64,000 nt of DNA from contig CAJTFL010000001.1 in assembly GCA_910575565.1 (NCBI GenBank), positions 1 through 64,000 on the forward strand, written 5' to 3'. This document shows, piece after piece, positions 45,002 through 54,291 of this stretch (position 1 is its first letter; each line of letters opens with the position of its first letter). The stretch comes from Lachnospiraceae bacterium. GTDB taxonomy: Bacteria; Bacillota; Clostridia; Lachnospirales; Lachnospiraceae. Below the pieces are notes generated by a model. The model had not been told where the DNA came from. It saw nothing but the letters and a program-made list of their open reading frames with translations, and did no database searches. A program made the position numbers and the translations under genes.

Positions 45002-45224
45002 GAACTCGTTAGCCTACGTGTTTTAAATAAACCAGCAAACTAATCTTAAGAAACACGAACTCCCTGTATTCATTCCCAGTATCATCCGAAACACCTCAGC
45101 GTCAAAATTCATTTCCCAGTCCTCCAAGTTGACAAAGCATTTATCTTCCCCAGCTACCCAAGTTAACAAAACATTAAATTTATTGTAAAAATGCCGTAAT
45201 ATTTCCCTTTTTTGCATTTTAGGG

Positions 45225-45253
45225 TTGCAATATACCCCATGGGGGTATATAAT
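45225..45253 (+). promoter_or_regulatory. csoR-copA promoter with embedded CsoR operator
   Basis: TTGCAA (45225-45230) and TATAAT (45248-45253) are spaced 17 bases apart. The spacer is almost entirely the palindrome TATACCCC-ATG-GGGGTATA (45231-45249), which matches the C/G-tract dyads bound by CsoR. Repressor bound here would block polymerase directly; copper would release it. Confidence 0.85.
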
Positions 45254-45354
45254 AGAGCCACACAACGATATGCCAGGAAGCGAATGGAAACGTCCGGTGC
45301 TGGTCTGTGGTATGTTTTGCGCGTACTTTTGAAACAATAAGGAGGGATGCATCT

Positions 45355-45657
45355 GTGGAGGAAGAAAACAGCTGCTGTTACAAGCGGAAGGAGCGTTCGG
45401 AAAAGGAATACAAGGATTTGATGAACCGGTTAAACCGCATAGAAGGGCAGGTTCGGGGGATCAAAGGGATGGTGGAGAAGGATGTGTACTGCATTGACAT
45501 CCTGGTACAGGTAGCGGCGGTGAACGCGGCGCTAAACAGTTTTAATAAAGTCCTTTTGGCGAACCACATTCGCACCTGCGTTGCCAGGGATATTCGGGAG
45601 GGGAAGGAAGAAACCCTGGATGAGCTGGTGGCGGTGCTGCAGAGATTAATGAAGTAA
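45355..45657 (+). CDS. csoR: Copper-sensing repressor CsoR
   Basis: A 100-residue all-helical DNA-binding repressor. The copper ligands Cys-His-Cys are visible as DVYCIDIL and [27 protein letters not shown] is the family's first helix. Apo-protein represses the operon and Cu(I) binding releases it. The start is GTG 45355, eight bases after GGAGGG; the open frame extends upstream without a site. copA follows 31 bases downstream. Confidence 0.93.
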   Translation: MEEENSCCYKRKERSEKEYKDLMNRLNRIEGQVRGIKGMVEKDVYCIDILVQVAAVNAALNSFNKVLLANHIRTCVARDIREGKEETLDELVAVLQRLMK

Positions 45658-45688
45658 GCGATATGGTGAAAGAAAGGGGAACGATGGT

Positions 45689-48298
45689 ATGGATCAATAT
45701 ACGGTAACGGGCATGAGCTGCGCGGCCTGCAGTGCCCGGGTGGAAAAGGCGGTTTCCAAGCTTCCGGGAGTCACTTCCTGCTCGGTAAGTTTGCTGACCA
45801 ATTCCATGGGCGTGGAGGGAAGCGCTTCTGCCCAGGAGATTATTGCGGCAGTGGAGCAGGCCGGGTACGGCGCTTCCCAAAAGGGCGGGGAGGCAAAGGC
45901 CGCTTCCGCCGGAGCCTCCTTGGGGGAGGATATGCTAAAGGACAGGGAAACCCCTTTGCTTAAGAAGCGGCTGTCTGCTTCCATAGGCTTTCTGGCGGTG
46001 CTGATGTACCTTTCCATGGGACATATGATGTGGAATTGGCCGGTTCCCGCCTTTTTGGAAGGGAAGCATATGATGCAGGGGCTTTTGCAGCTTCTGTTAA
46101 CCACCATTGTCATGGTGATTAACCAGAAGTTTTTTGTCAGCGGCCTTAAAGGCTTGCTGAATAAAGCGCCGAATATGGATACCCTGGTTGCATTAGGCTC
46201 GGGTGCTTCTTACTTTTACAGCGTTTATGCCCTTCTTGCCATGGCTTACTACCTGGATCAGGGAGATATGGCATCTGCCATGCCCTATATGCATGAGTTT
46301 TACTTTGAATCGGCCGCCATGATCCTGACGCTGATCACGGTGGGGAAGATGCTGGAAGCGCGTTCCAAGGGAAAAACCACGGATGCCTTAAAGGGCCTGA
46401 TGAAGCTGGCGCCTAAGACGGCGGTGGTGATAAGGGACGGGGCGGAAACAGAGGTCCCCATCGAACAGGTGGAAAAGGATGATGTATTTATCGTTCGCCC
46501 AGGGGAAAATATCCCGGTGGACGGGGTAGTCTTAGAGGGAAGCAGCGCGGTAAACGAGGCGGCCTTAACTGGGGAGAGCATTCCGGTGGATAAGGCAGAG
46601 GGCGACCGGGTTTCCGCTGCTACCTTAAACCAGTCGGGCTTTATCCGATGCAGGGCGACCAGGGTAGGGGAGGATACCACCCTTTCCCAGATTATCCAGA
46701 TGGTCAGCGATGCCGCCGCCACGAAAGCCCCCATTGCCAAGGTGGCGGATCGGGTATCCGGCGTGTTTGTGCCTGCGGTAATCGGGATTTCCCTGGCAAC
46801 GCTTTTAATCTGGCTGGCAGCCGGGCAGAGCGTGGGCTTTGCCCTTGCCAGGGGGATTTCCGTGCTGGTGATCAGCTGCCCATGCGCCCTTGGCCTTGCT
46901 ACCCCGGTGGCGATTATGGTGGGCAATGGCCTGGGAGCGAAAAACGGCATCATGTTTAAGACTGCCGTATCCCTGGAGGAGACGGGGAAAATGCAGATCG
47001 TGGCCCTTGATAAGACGGGGACCATTACCAGCGGGGAGCCGAGGGTTACGGATATCCTGCCGGCAGAGGGAGTAGGGGAGGATGAGCTTCTTTCCCTTGC
47101 CTACGCCCTGGAAAAGAAAAGCGAGCATCCCCTTGCCAGGGCGGTTTTATTAAAGGCGGAGGAAAAAAAGCTTGCCGCCAGGGAGGTTTCCGGGTTTAAG
47201 GCTCTTCCGGGCAATGGCCTGGAGGGGGATTTGGACGGCGTGCATCTGCGGGGAGGGAACCGCAAGTTTATCAGCGGCTATGTGGAGATCCCGCAAAAGA
47301 TCCTGGAACAGGCGGAAGGGCTGGCGGATGAAGGGAAGACGCCCCTGTATTTCTGCCGGGACAGCCGGCTGGCGGGAGTGGTGGCCGTGGCGGATGTGAT
47401 TAAGGAAGACAGCCCCCAGGCCGTAAAGGAACTGCAGAATATGGGCATCCATGTGGTGATGCTTACGGGGGATAATGAAAAGACGGCAAAGGCCATCGGG
47501 CGGCAGGCCGGAGTGGATGAGGTGATCGCCGGGGTTCTTCCGGACGGCAAGGAGCAGGTTATCCGCACATTAAAGGAAAAGGGCAAGGTAGCCATGGTAG
47601 GGGACGGCATTAATGACGCCCCGGCTCTTACCCGGGCGGATATGGGGATTGCCATTGGCGCCGGGACGGATATCGCTATCGATGCGGCGGATGTTGTGCT
47701 GATGAAAAGCCGGTTAAGCGATGTGCCCGCCGCAATTCGGATGAGCCGGGCAACGCTGCGAAATATCCATGAAAATCTGTTCTGGGCGTTCTTTTATAAC
47801 GTAGTGGGGATTCCACTTGCTGCCGGTTTGTGGTATCCTATATTCGGATGGAAATTAAACCCCATGTTTGGCGCGGCGGCGATGAGCCTGTCCAGCTTTT
47901 GCGTGGTGACAAACGCCCTTCGGCTGAACTGGTTTAATTTGCACGATACGAAACACGATAAAAAGCAGAAGCGCTCCATAGGATCTTCCGGCATGGGAAG
48001 TGAGGGCGCGAAAGAAGGGGAAGAAGGCGAAAAGAAGGCCAAAGCCCCAGGGGAAAAATCAGAAATAAGGAAAAAGGAGGACAAAAGGATGACGAAAACC
48101 ATGAAAATTGAAGGGATGATGTGCGGGCACTGCGAGGCAAGGGTGAAAAAGTGCCTGGAGGCCCTGGAAGGGGTAAGCGAGGCTAAAGTAAGCCATGAGG
48201 AGGGGACGGCGGTAGTAACCTTAAGCGGTGATGTTTCCGATGATGTGCTGAAAAAAGCGGTGGAAGATCAGGATTATCAGGTGCTGTCCGTGCAGTAG
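45689..48298 (+). CDS. copA: Copper-exporting P-type ATPase with C-terminal CopZ-like domain
   Basis: An 869-residue P1B-type ATPase. The N-terminal metal-binding domain has [15 protein letters not shown]; the membrane CPC motif is in [13 protein letters not shown]; phosphorylation at [12 protein letters not shown]; hinge [16 protein letters not shown]. It exports Cu(I) from the cytoplasm. The last 69 residues form a second heavy-metal domain ([19 protein letters not shown]), joined by a highly charged linker of about 45 residues. An in-frame AGGAGG plus ATG (48075-48091) could start that domain as a free chaperone. Confidence 0.95.
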   Translation: MDQYTVTGMSCAACSARVEKAVSKLPGVTSCSVSLLTNSMGVEGSASAQEIIAAVEQAGYGASQKGGEAKAASAGASLGEDMLKDRETPLLKKRLSASIGFLAVLMYLSMGHMMWNWPVPAFLEGKHMMQGLLQLLLTTIVMVINQKFFVSGLKGLLNKAPNMDTLVALGSGASYFYSVYALLAMAYYLDQGDMASAMPYMHEFYFESAAMILTLITVGKMLEARSKGKTTDALKGLMKLAPKTAVVIRDGAETEVPIEQVEKDDVFIVRPGENIPVDGVVLEGSSAVNEAALTGESIPVDKAEGDRVSAATLNQSGFIRCRATRVGEDTTLSQIIQMVSDAAATKAPIAKVADRVSGVFVPAVIGISLATLLIWLAAGQSVGFALARGISVLVISCPCALGLATPVAIMVGNGLGAKNGIMFKTAVSLEETGKMQIVALDKTGTITSGEPRVTDILPAEGVGEDELLSLAYALEKKSEHPLARAVLLKAEEKKLAAREVSGFKALPGNGLEGDLDGVHLRGGNRKFISGYVEIPQKILEQAEGLADEGKTPLYFCRDSRLAGVVAVADVIKEDSPQAVKELQNMGIHVVMLTGDNEKTAKAIGRQAGVDEVIAGVLPDGKEQVIRTLKEKGKVAMVGDGINDAPALTRADMGIAIGAGTDIAIDAADVVLMKSRLSDVPAAIRMSRATLRNIHENLFWAFFYNVVGIPLAAGLWYPIFGWKLNPMFGAAAMSLSSFCVVTNALRLNWFNLHDTKHDKKQKRSIGSSGMGSEGAKEGEEGEKKAKAPGEKSEIRKKEDKRMTKTMKIEGMMCGHCEARVKKCLEALEGVSEAKVSHEEGTAVVTLSGDVSDDVLKKAVEDQDYQVLSVQ
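48075..48091 (+). promoter_or_regulatory. Internal ribosome-binding site and start for a CopZ-like chaperone
   Basis: AGGAGG at 48075-48080 is eight bases before an in-frame ATG at 48089 (codon 801 of copA). Translation from here would give a 69-residue CopZ-like copper chaperone with MCGHC. This is a perfect Shine-Dalgarno arrangement inside a coding region. Confidence 0.65.
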
Positions 48299-48318
48299 GC
48301 TTAGTATTCATGGCAAGA

Positions 48319-48350
48319 GGAAAGGGTGTCGCAAATGCGACACCCTTTCC
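48319..48350 (+). terminator. Terminator hairpin after copA
   Basis: GGAAAGGGTGTCGCA and TGCGACACCCTTTCC form a 15-base stem with almost no loop. The following T-run is short, so it may also serve the opposing tRNA transcript. Confidence 0.7.
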
Positions 48351-48387
48351 TTAGATAGCTTCTTTCCTGCCGTTTACCCCGTTTTAA

Positions 48388-48460
48388 AGCTCCCGGGGGG
48401 ACTCGAACCCCCGACCCACGCATTACGAATGCGTTGCGCTACCAACTGCGCTACGGAAGC
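48388..48460 (-). tRNA. tRNA-Thr (anticodon CGT)
   Basis: On the minus strand a full cloverleaf reads GCTTCCG for the acceptor stem, GCGCAGTTGGTAGCGC for the D arm, the anticodon stem-loop ACGCATTCGTAATGCGT, and GGGGGTTCGAGTCCCCC for the T arm. Anticodon CGT reads ACG. No CCA is encoded. Confidence 0.93.
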
Positions 48461-48506
48461 AGCTTTCCTTTTGGGAAAACAAGGCTGTTGCCAAAGCAGC
48501 AGCCTA

Positions 48507-48578
48507 TGACCAATCCGGGAATCGAACCCGGGATTACGCCGTGAGAGGGCGTCGTCTTAACCTCTTGACCAATTGGCC
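48507..48578 (-). tRNA. tRNA-Glu (anticodon CTC)
   Basis: Minus-strand cloverleaf with acceptor GGCCAAT/ATTGGTC, anticodon loop CCCTCTCACGG and T arm CCCGGGTTCGATTCCCGG. Anticodon CTC reads GAG. Same orientation as its two neighbours. Confidence 0.93.
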
Positions 48579-48589
48579 TTCTGGTAAAA

Positions 48590-48663
48590 TCGAGGCGACG
48601 TGATTCGAACACGCGGCCTCTGCGTCCCGAACGCAGCGCTCTACCAAACTGAGCCACGCCTCG
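48590..48663 (-). tRNA. tRNA-Pro (anticodon CGG)
   Basis: Minus-strand cloverleaf with acceptor CGAGGCG/CGCCTCG, anticodon stem-loop CTGCGTTCGGGACGCAG and T arm CGTGTTCGAATCACG. Anticodon CGG reads CCG. It is the first tRNA of the minus-strand trio. Confidence 0.93.
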
Positions 48664-49247
48664 ATACCTCTGGTAGTATAATACAGTTTTCCAAAAATGT
48701 CAACAGCATTTTTTTAAAGTTTCATTTTATTTTTATCTTTTGAACGGTGATGGGATACAAAAAGGACACATCAACATGATATAATCAATTCGTCAAAACA
48801 GACAGGGAATGTGGATCTATGTCAATATGGTGTTAGTATATAAATGTGGACAGAAAAAGTTGAACAACCTATACGATCAAATGAGTTTCCGCTGTTATGC
48901 CCCTGTACAGATAGGGACTTCCCGGCATCACATTTATTGCTTATGTGGTTCCCTCCTTCTGGCGGCATTATACAATAGAGGCGGATGGGATAAACACATC
49001 AGTGGATATAGCAGGCATCACATTGAAGAACCCGGTGATGCCTGCGTCCGGGACATTTGGCTCCGGGCAGGAATACAGCGAGTTTTTGGGCTTGGGTACA
49101 GCAGCCTAACCATCGGCGTGGAGGCGGGTGACGAAGAATCAAAAAGATAGGCCATGATAAAAGTACCTTATCTGGCAGCAGTATTGATATAAACAAGGAT
49201 AACACAAGACAGAATAACGCAAACAAAAGTTTGTAAAGAAAAAACAC
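48664..49247. other. Intergenic region without a recognisable gene
   Basis: About 580 bases between the tRNA trio and the ylxM promoter. A + frame of 113 codons at 48809 has no ribosome-binding site or family resemblance. I see no repeat or RNA gene I can name. Confidence 0.4.
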
Positions 49248-49276
49248 TTGACACCCGCAAACTTTTCCTGTATGAT
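49248..49276 (+). promoter_or_regulatory. Sigma-A promoter of the ylxM-ffh operon
   Basis: TTGACA (49248-49253), 17-base spacer, TATGAT (49271-49276). It lies less than 20 bases before the ylxM start. Confidence 0.85.
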
Positions 49277-49292
49277 AACACAGGTGATGGAG

Positions 49293-49634
49293 ATGGAGAA
49301 GATTGTCCGGCAAGGTTTGCTGTATGATTTTTATGGTGAGCTGCTGACAGAGCACCAGCGCCGCATTTATGAAGACGTGGTGTGCAATGATCTGTCCTTA
49401 AGCGAGATAGCCCAGGAGCAGGGGATCACCCGCCAGGGCGTTCATGATCTGGTAAAGCGGTGCAACCGGATTTTGGAAGGCTATGAGGATAAGCTGCACC
49501 TGGTGGAAAAGTTTCAGCAGACGAAGGTGCTGGCCGGGCAGATCCAGGAGCTTTTAAAAGCTTACCAGGAAAATGGAGATATGGCTGTTTTGGCGCAGGC
49601 CAGGGAAATTGCAAGCCAGATGATTCAGATTTAA
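49293..49634 (+). CDS. ylxM: YlxM family DNA-binding protein
   Basis: A 113-residue helix-turn-helix protein (UPF0122). It has LLYDFYGELLTEHQRRIYED and NDLSLSEIAQEQGITRQGVH, the sigma-region-4-like HTH. It is nearly always next to ffh and is thought to act with the signal-recognition-particle pathway. The start is ATG 49293, with AGGTG six bases upstream; ATG 49287 is in frame but too close to that site. Confidence 0.92.
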   Translation: MEKIVRQGLLYDFYGELLTEHQRRIYEDVVCNDLSLSEIAQEQGITRQGVHDLVKRCNRILEGYEDKLHLVEKFQQTKVLAGQIQELLKAYQENGDMAVLAQAREIASQMIQI

Positions 49635-49686
49635 GGGCTGCTTTTTAAAAGACAGAGATCCTGATTTGGGAAGGGAGGCCTGCTTT

Positions 49687-51057
49687 ATGGCATTTGAAAG
49701 CCTTGCAGACAAGCTGCAGAATGTATTCAAAAACTTAAGAGGCAAAGGCCGACTGACCGAGGCCGATGTGAAAGCCGCCTTAAAGGAAGTCAAGATGGCT
49801 CTTTTGGAGGCCGATGTAAGCTTTAAGGTCGTAAAGCAGTTTATCCGTTCCGTGCAGGAGCGGGCGGTAGGCGAGGATGTGCTGGGAAGCCTGACTCCGG
49901 GCCAGATGGTCATCAAGATTGTTAATGAAGAACTGGTTAAGCTGATGGGTTCAGAAACCACGGAGATTAAGCTAAGGCCGGGCAGTGAGATTACCGTCAT
50001 TATGATGGCGGGCCTTCAGGGCGCAGGAAAGACTACCACCACGGCGAAGATTGCCGGAAAGCTAAAGGCTAAAGGAAAAAAGCCCCTTCTTGCGGCCTGC
50101 GATATCTACCGTCCCGCCGCCATCAAGCAGCTGGAAATCAATGGGGAAAAGCAGGGAGTACCCGTTTTTTCCATGGGGGATAAGATCAAGCCGGTGAACA
50201 TCGCCAAGGCCGCCATCGAGCACGCGGCAAAGAACGGCATGAACGTGGTGATTCTGGATACGGCTGGCCGTCTTCACATCGATGAGGATATGATGAATGA
50301 GCTGATTGCCATCAAAGAAGCTGTCACGGTGGATCAGACCATCTTGGTGGTGGATGCTATGACTGGGCAGGATGCGGTTAATGTGGCTGGTATGTTCCAG
50401 GAGAAAATCGGCATCGACGGCGTGATTCTGACCAAGCTGGACGGGGATACCAGGGGCGGCGCGGCACTTTCCATCCGTTCCGTTACCGGAAGGCCGATTT
50501 TATATGTGGGCATGGGAGAGAAGCTTTCCGATCTGGAGCAGTTTTATCCGGAGCGGATGGCCTCAAGGATTTTGGGGATGGGGGATATCCTTTCCCTGAT
50601 TGAAAAAGCGGAAGCGGAGGTTGACCAGGAGAAGGCCAGGGAATTAAGCCAGAAAATCCGGAAAGCCGAATTCGACTATAACGATTTCTTAGATCAGATG
50701 CACCAGATTAAAAAGATGGGCGGCATGGCCAGCATCATAAGCATGATGCCGGGGATGGGGCAGCTTGGCAACATCGATATGGATGAGAATGAGAAAAGTA
50801 TGTCTCGGATAGAAGCCATTATCCTTTCCATGACTCCGGCGGAGCGGGCAAACCCGTCGCTGATTAATCTTTCCAGGAAGCATCGGATCGCAAAAGGATC
50901 CGGCGTGGACATCAGTGAGGTTAACCGCCTGGTAAAGCAGTTTGAACAGATGAAAAAGATGATGAAGCAGCTTCCCGGCATGATGGGAGGCAAGCGTAAG
51001 GGTGGCTTAGGCGGTCTTGGAGGGCTGATGGGCGGGAAGTTTAAGCTTCCGTTTTGA
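49687..51057 (+). CDS. ffh: Signal recognition particle protein Ffh
   Basis: A 456-residue SRP54 GTPase: N domain (FESLADKLQNVFKNLRGKG), G domain with GLQGAGKTTTTAKIAGKL, DTAGRLHIDEDMMNEL and LTKLDGDTRGGAALS, and a methionine-rich M domain (KKMMKQLPGMMGG) that binds signal peptides and 4.5S RNA. The start is ATG 49687 with GGGAGG upstream; the open frame begins earlier. Confidence 0.97.
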   Translation: MAFESLADKLQNVFKNLRGKGRLTEADVKAALKEVKMALLEADVSFKVVKQFIRSVQERAVGEDVLGSLTPGQMVIKIVNEELVKLMGSETTEIKLRPGSEITVIMMAGLQGAGKTTTTAKIAGKLKAKGKKPLLAACDIYRPAAIKQLEINGEKQGVPVFSMGDKIKPVNIAKAAIEHAAKNGMNVVILDTAGRLHIDEDMMNELIAIKEAVTVDQTILVVDAMTGQDAVNVAGMFQEKIGIDGVILTKLDGDTRGGAALSIRSVTGRPILYVGMGEKLSDLEQFYPERMASRILGMGDILSLIEKAEAEVDQEKARELSQKIRKAEFDYNDFLDQMHQIKKMGGMASIISMMPGMGQLGNIDMDENEKSMSRIEAIILSMTPAERANPSLINLSRKHRIAKGSGVDISEVNRLVKQFEQMKKMMKQLPGMMGGKRKGGLGGLGGLMGGKFKLPF

Positions 51058-51246
51058 AGTTTATGATGCCAGGCCAAAGGGCTTTTTGGCCTGACGGCAT
51101 TATGCTTACGTATGCACAAAATCTGCTCTGCGGATTTTTGTCATAAAATTGTTCCAAAATAAGCGCACCGATCTGTGCGCAGGCCATGGATCCTTAATGG
51201 AAATGGCGGAGAATCATAAAAATTTAAGAAAGCAGGTGAATGTAAC

Positions 51247-51486
51247 ATGGTAAAGATGAGGTTAAGAAGGATGGGTCAGAAGAAGGCTCCTTTTTATAGA
51301 ATCGTAGTATCCGATTCCCGTTCTCCCAGAGACGGAAGGTTTATCGAGGAAATCGGGACCTATGACCCGAACACTGATCCAAGCTCCATCAAGTTTAACG
51401 AGGAGGCCGCAAAGAAGTGGCTGGCCAATGGCGCACAGCCTACCGAAACCGTTGCAAAGCTGTTAAAGATTGCAGGGATTCAGTAG
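51247..51486 (+). CDS. rpsP: 30S ribosomal protein S16
   Basis: A 79-residue ribosomal protein with the family N-terminus [40 protein letters not shown] and [25 protein letters not shown] precedes ATG 51247. The order ffh-rpsP-khpA-rimM-trmD is conserved in Firmicutes. Confidence 0.97.
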   Translation: MVKMRLRRMGQKKAPFYRIVVSDSRSPRDGRFIEEIGTYDPNTDPSSIKFNEEAAKKWLANGAQPTETVAKLLKIAGIQ

Positions 51487-51509
51487 TCACAGGCACTTGA
51501 GGTGATTGT

Positions 51510-51737
51510 ATGAAAGAATTAGTGGAAGTTATCGCAAAAGCACTTGTGGATAATCCGAACGAAGTTGTCGTTACCGAAAGCCTGAAGGGTGATGATACCC
51601 TGATTGAACTTAAGGTTGCCGCTTCCGACATGGGCAAGGTGATTGGGAAACAGGGGAGGATAGCTAAGGCTATCCGTTCTGTGGTAAAGGCCGCTGCCTC
51701 CAAGGAAGACAAAAAGGTGATTGTAGAGATTCAGTAA
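51510..51737 (+). CDS. khpA: KH-domain RNA-binding protein KhpA
   Basis: A 75-residue single KH domain (YlqC family). The RNA-binding loop is MGKVIGKQGRIAKAIRSVVK. KhpA pairs with KhpB to bind RNAs and influences cell size in Firmicutes. AGGTGATTGT precedes ATG 51510. Confidence 0.93.
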   Translation: MKELVEVIAKALVDNPNEVVVTESLKGDDTLIELKVAASDMGKVIGKQGRIAKAIRSVVKAAASKEDKKVIVEIQ

Positions 51738-51747
51738 CGAACCTTTG

Positions 51748-51785
51748 GGCTGTTGCATTGGCAACAGCCTTATTTTTATTTTAAC
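51748..51785 (+). terminator. Terminator after khpA
   Basis: GGCTGTTGC and GCAACAGCC form a nine-base stem with a four-base loop, followed by TTATTTTTATTTT. It would at least partly separate rpsP-khpA from rimM-trmD. Confidence 0.85.
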
Positions 51786-51786
51786 A

Positions 51787-51941
51787 GTTCAGCCAGTGGG
51801 AACCGTATGGGTGAAAATCGTGCTCGCACGAATTTTCATCCATCAGTTCCCACTGAGGGAGCGCCCGTTTATGAGCAAAGTTAGCTGCGTAAGCAGCGGG
51901 GAGTGCCGCTAGGCACGGCTTTGCGAATGGCGCGGCTGAAC
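51787..51941. repeat. GTTCAGCC-ended palindromic element, full copy
   Basis: The element starts GTTCAGCC and ends GGCTGAAC. Its left part (51787-51889) is duplicated exactly at 51965-52067. Inside, CAGTGGGAAC pairs with GTTCCCACTG and encloses a second stem (GGTGAAAATCGTGC with GCACGAATTTTCATC) with a two-base turn, so the left part folds into one long hairpin. The right end, outward from GGCTGAAC, matches the half copies near 1376 and 26134 in reverse complement. Confidence 0.85.
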
Positions 51942-51964
51942 GGACGACAGATTTTTTCAAAATC

Positions 51965-52067
51965 GTTCAGCCAGTGGGAACCGTATGGGTGAAAATCGTG
52001 CTCGCACGAATTTTCATCCATCAGTTCCCACTGAGGGAGCGCCCGTTTATGAGCAAAGTTAGCTGCG
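51965..52067. repeat. Second exact copy of the 103-bp hairpin unit
   Basis: Identical over 103 bases to 51787-51889. It ends in GAGCAAAGTTAGCTGCG about 38 bases before the rimM start, so the hairpin lies in the rimM leader. Confidence 0.92.
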
Positions 52068-52104
52068 GTAAAGCAGATGAATATGTCCTAAGGAGGATTT
52101 GCCT

Positions 52105-52617
52105 ATGGAAGATATGTTTCGCGTCGGCGTGATTAGCTCTGTCCATGGTGTGCGGGGAGAGGTAAAGGTTTTTCCTACCACAGATGATCCTGCCCGCTTT
52201 AAGGAGCTTGAGGAAGTGACCCTGGATACGGGAAAAGGGTTTATAACGTTAAAGATCCAGGGGGTTAAATTTTTTAAGCAGATGGTAATCCTGAAGTTTG
52301 AGGGATATGATCATATAGAAGATATAGAGAAATACAAAGGAAAGGATCTGTGGATCCGAAGGGATCAGGCGGTAAAGCTGGAAGAAGGCGAGTACTTTAT
52401 TGCAGACTTGATTGGCCTTGCCGTTAAGGCGGAGGATGGGCAGAGCCTGGGGCGTCTAAAGGACGTATTGAAAACGGGAGCCAATGATGTGTATGTGGTG
52501 GAGATGGACTCCGGAAAAGAGCTTTTGATTCCGGTGATCCCAGACTGCATCATCAAGGTTGATTTGGACTCCGGGGAAGTGATCGTCCATCTGCTGGACG
52601 GGCTTCTCGATCTTTAA
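52105..52617 (+). CDS. rimM: 16S rRNA processing protein RimM
   Basis: A 170-residue 30S-maturation factor that binds S19. The N-terminal barrel has [20 protein letters not shown] and the C-terminal PRC barrel [19 protein letters not shown]. The start is ATG 52105, with AAGGAGG eight bases upstream. Confidence 0.95.
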   Translation: MEDMFRVGVISSVHGVRGEVKVFPTTDDPARFKELEEVTLDTGKGFITLKIQGVKFFKQMVILKFEGYDHIEDIEKYKGKDLWIRRDQAVKLEEGEYFIADLIGLAVKAEDGQSLGRLKDVLKTGANDVYVVEMDSGKELLIPVIPDCIIKVDLDSGEVIVHLLDGLLDL

Positions 52618-52629
52618 GGGGAAAGCATC

Positions 52630-53403
52630 ATGAACTTTCATATTTTAACCTTGTTCCCGGAAATGGTCATAGGTGGCCTTGGGGTCAGCATTACCGGGCG
52701 GGCCATGGAAAAAGGCGTGATTACCGTCAATGCCGTAAATATCCGGGATTATTCCAAAGATAAGCACCGCCACGTGGATGACGCCCCTTATGGCGGCGGG
52801 GCGGGGATGGTGATGCAGCCGGGACCGGTGGTGGATGCCTATGAAGACCTGTGCGGCAGGCTCCTTAAGCGGCCCCGGGTAATTTATATGACTCCCCAGG
52901 GAAAGGTGTTTAACCAAAAAATTGCCCAGGAACTGGCAAAGGAAGAGGATCTGGTATTCCTTTGCGGCCACTATGAGGGGATCGATGAACGGGCGCTGGA
53001 GCTTATCTGTACCGACTTCCTTTCCGTGGGCGATTACGTCCTTACCGGCGGGGAGCTTCCGGCCATGGTGATGATCGACTGCATTTCCCGGCTGATCCCC
53101 GGGGTGCTGAATAATGAGGTATCGGCGGAGGTGGAATCCTTCCATGATAATTTGCTGGAATATCCCCAGTATACCCGCCCGGAAATTTACCGGGAGATGC
53201 CAGTCCCACCGGTGCTTCTTTCCGGACACCATAAAAATATCCAGGAGTGGCGCAGGCAGCAGTCCATCAGGAGGACCTTGGAAAGGAGGCCGGACTTGCT
53301 GGAAGGGGCGGAGCTTTCCAGGAAGGAAGAGGAATATTTGGAGGGGCTTCGGCGGGAAAGTCAAGAAAGTGAAGAAATGTCTGAATGTAAGGAGGATGAA
53401 TGA
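52630..53403 (+). CDS. trmD: tRNA (guanine37-N1)-methyltransferase TrmD
   Basis: A 257-residue SPOUT methyltransferase that makes m1G37. It has FHILTLFPEMV, DDAPYGGGAGMVMQPGP, LCGHYEGIDER and SVGDYVLTGGELPAMVMID, which form the knot and S-adenosylmethionine site. The C-terminal extension is short and acidic (ESQESEEMSECKEDE). Its stop codon overlaps the next start. Confidence 0.97.
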   Translation: MNFHILTLFPEMVIGGLGVSITGRAMEKGVITVNAVNIRDYSKDKHRHVDDAPYGGGAGMVMQPGPVVDAYEDLCGRLLKRPRVIYMTPQGKVFNQKIAQELAKEEDLVFLCGHYEGIDERALELICTDFLSVGDYVLTGGELPAMVMIDCISRLIPGVLNNEVSAEVESFHDNLLEYPQYTRPEIYREMPVPPVLLSGHHKNIQEWRRQQSIRRTLERRPDLLEGAELSRKEEEYLEGLRRESQESEEMSECKEDE

Positions 53404-54077
53404 TGGAGTATGAGATTAAAGGCGGTTCCTTTCCGGTAGTGATCTGCCGGTTAAGGGATGGCGAGAGGATGATTACAGAGAAGGGCTCCATGGTTTGGAT
53501 GTCCCCTAATATGGAGATGGAGACCAGGGGAGGCGGCTTAGGGAAAATGTTTTCCAAGGCATTTTCCGGTGAAAGTATGTTCCAGAATATTTATACCGCC
53601 AGGGGGGACGGCATGATTGCCTTTGGCTCCAGCTTCCCGGGGAAGATCCTGCCATTGGAGGTTAGCGGCGGCAGGGAACTGATTATGCAGAAAAGCTCAT
53701 TCCTGGCTTCCGAGGAGACGGTGGATCTGTCCATCGCCTTTAATAAAAAGATGGGGGCAGGTTTTTTCGGCGGCGAGGGCTTTATCATGCAGAAGCTTTC
53801 TGGCCGGGGCATGGCTTTTGTGGAGATTGACGGCGATTTGGTGGAGTATGATTTGGCCCCTGGCCAGCAGATTGTGGTGGATACCGGGAATGTGGCCGGG
53901 TACGAAAGCACCGTGACCATGGATGTCCGTCAGGTTCCCGGGCTTAAAAATAAGCTGATGGGCGGTGAGGGCTTGTTTAATACCTACCTTACCGGCCCGG
54001 GGAAGGTGATGCTCCAGACCATGCCCATCAGCAGCATGGCAGCGGCCCTTTCCGGGTATATCCCGAAAGGAAATTAG
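53400..54077 (+). CDS. AIM24 / TIGR00266 family protein
   Basis: A 225-residue beta-rich protein of the AIM24-like family: SMVWMSPNMEMETRGGG, a second repeat FIMQKLSGRGMAFVEIDGDL, and LAPGQQIVVDTGNVAGYEST. Function in bacteria is unknown. AAGGAGG overlaps the trmD end, and two adjacent ATGs (53400, 53403) are possible starts. It was probably co-transcribed with trmD. Confidence 0.85.
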   Translation: MMEYEIKGGSFPVVICRLRDGERMITEKGSMVWMSPNMEMETRGGGLGKMFSKAFSGESMFQNIYTARGDGMIAFGSSFPGKILPLEVSGGRELIMQKSSFLASEETVDLSIAFNKKMGAGFFGGEGFIMQKLSGRGMAFVEIDGDLVEYDLAPGQQIVVDTGNVAGYESTVTMDVRQVPGLKNKLMGGEGLFNTYLTGPGKVMLQTMPISSMAAALSGYIPKGN

Positions 54078-54173
54078 TGAAGCGTTGTATGCACAAATGC
54101 GGAAGAAGCTGGGATAACTCCGGCGAGGATTTCCAGAAAAATTCAAAGTTTTCCTTATCCCTCCAATATTTCT

Positions 54174-54181
54174 GCCGATAA
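54174..54181 (+). promoter_or_regulatory. Sigma-D type -10 element before the first flagellin gene
   Basis: GCCGATAA matches the sigma-28/sigma-D -10 exactly. The nearest CAAAGTTT lies at 54144, 22 bases upstream instead of the usual 11, so the promoter is incomplete or uses a different -35. Confidence 0.4.
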
Positions 54182-54291
54182 TATAACCAGAGGCAAAGAA
54201 AAAGTGTTAAAGCGTTGGGGCCAGGCAGTCCCTGAGGTTTTGCCAGGGAGCCATAAGGCCGGACCATGACGATGGAAGGTGGTTGACAAAG

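Noticed and set aside
48809-49150. 113-codon + strand frame after the tRNA genes
   Set aside because: No ribosome-binding site, irregular composition and no recognisable domain.
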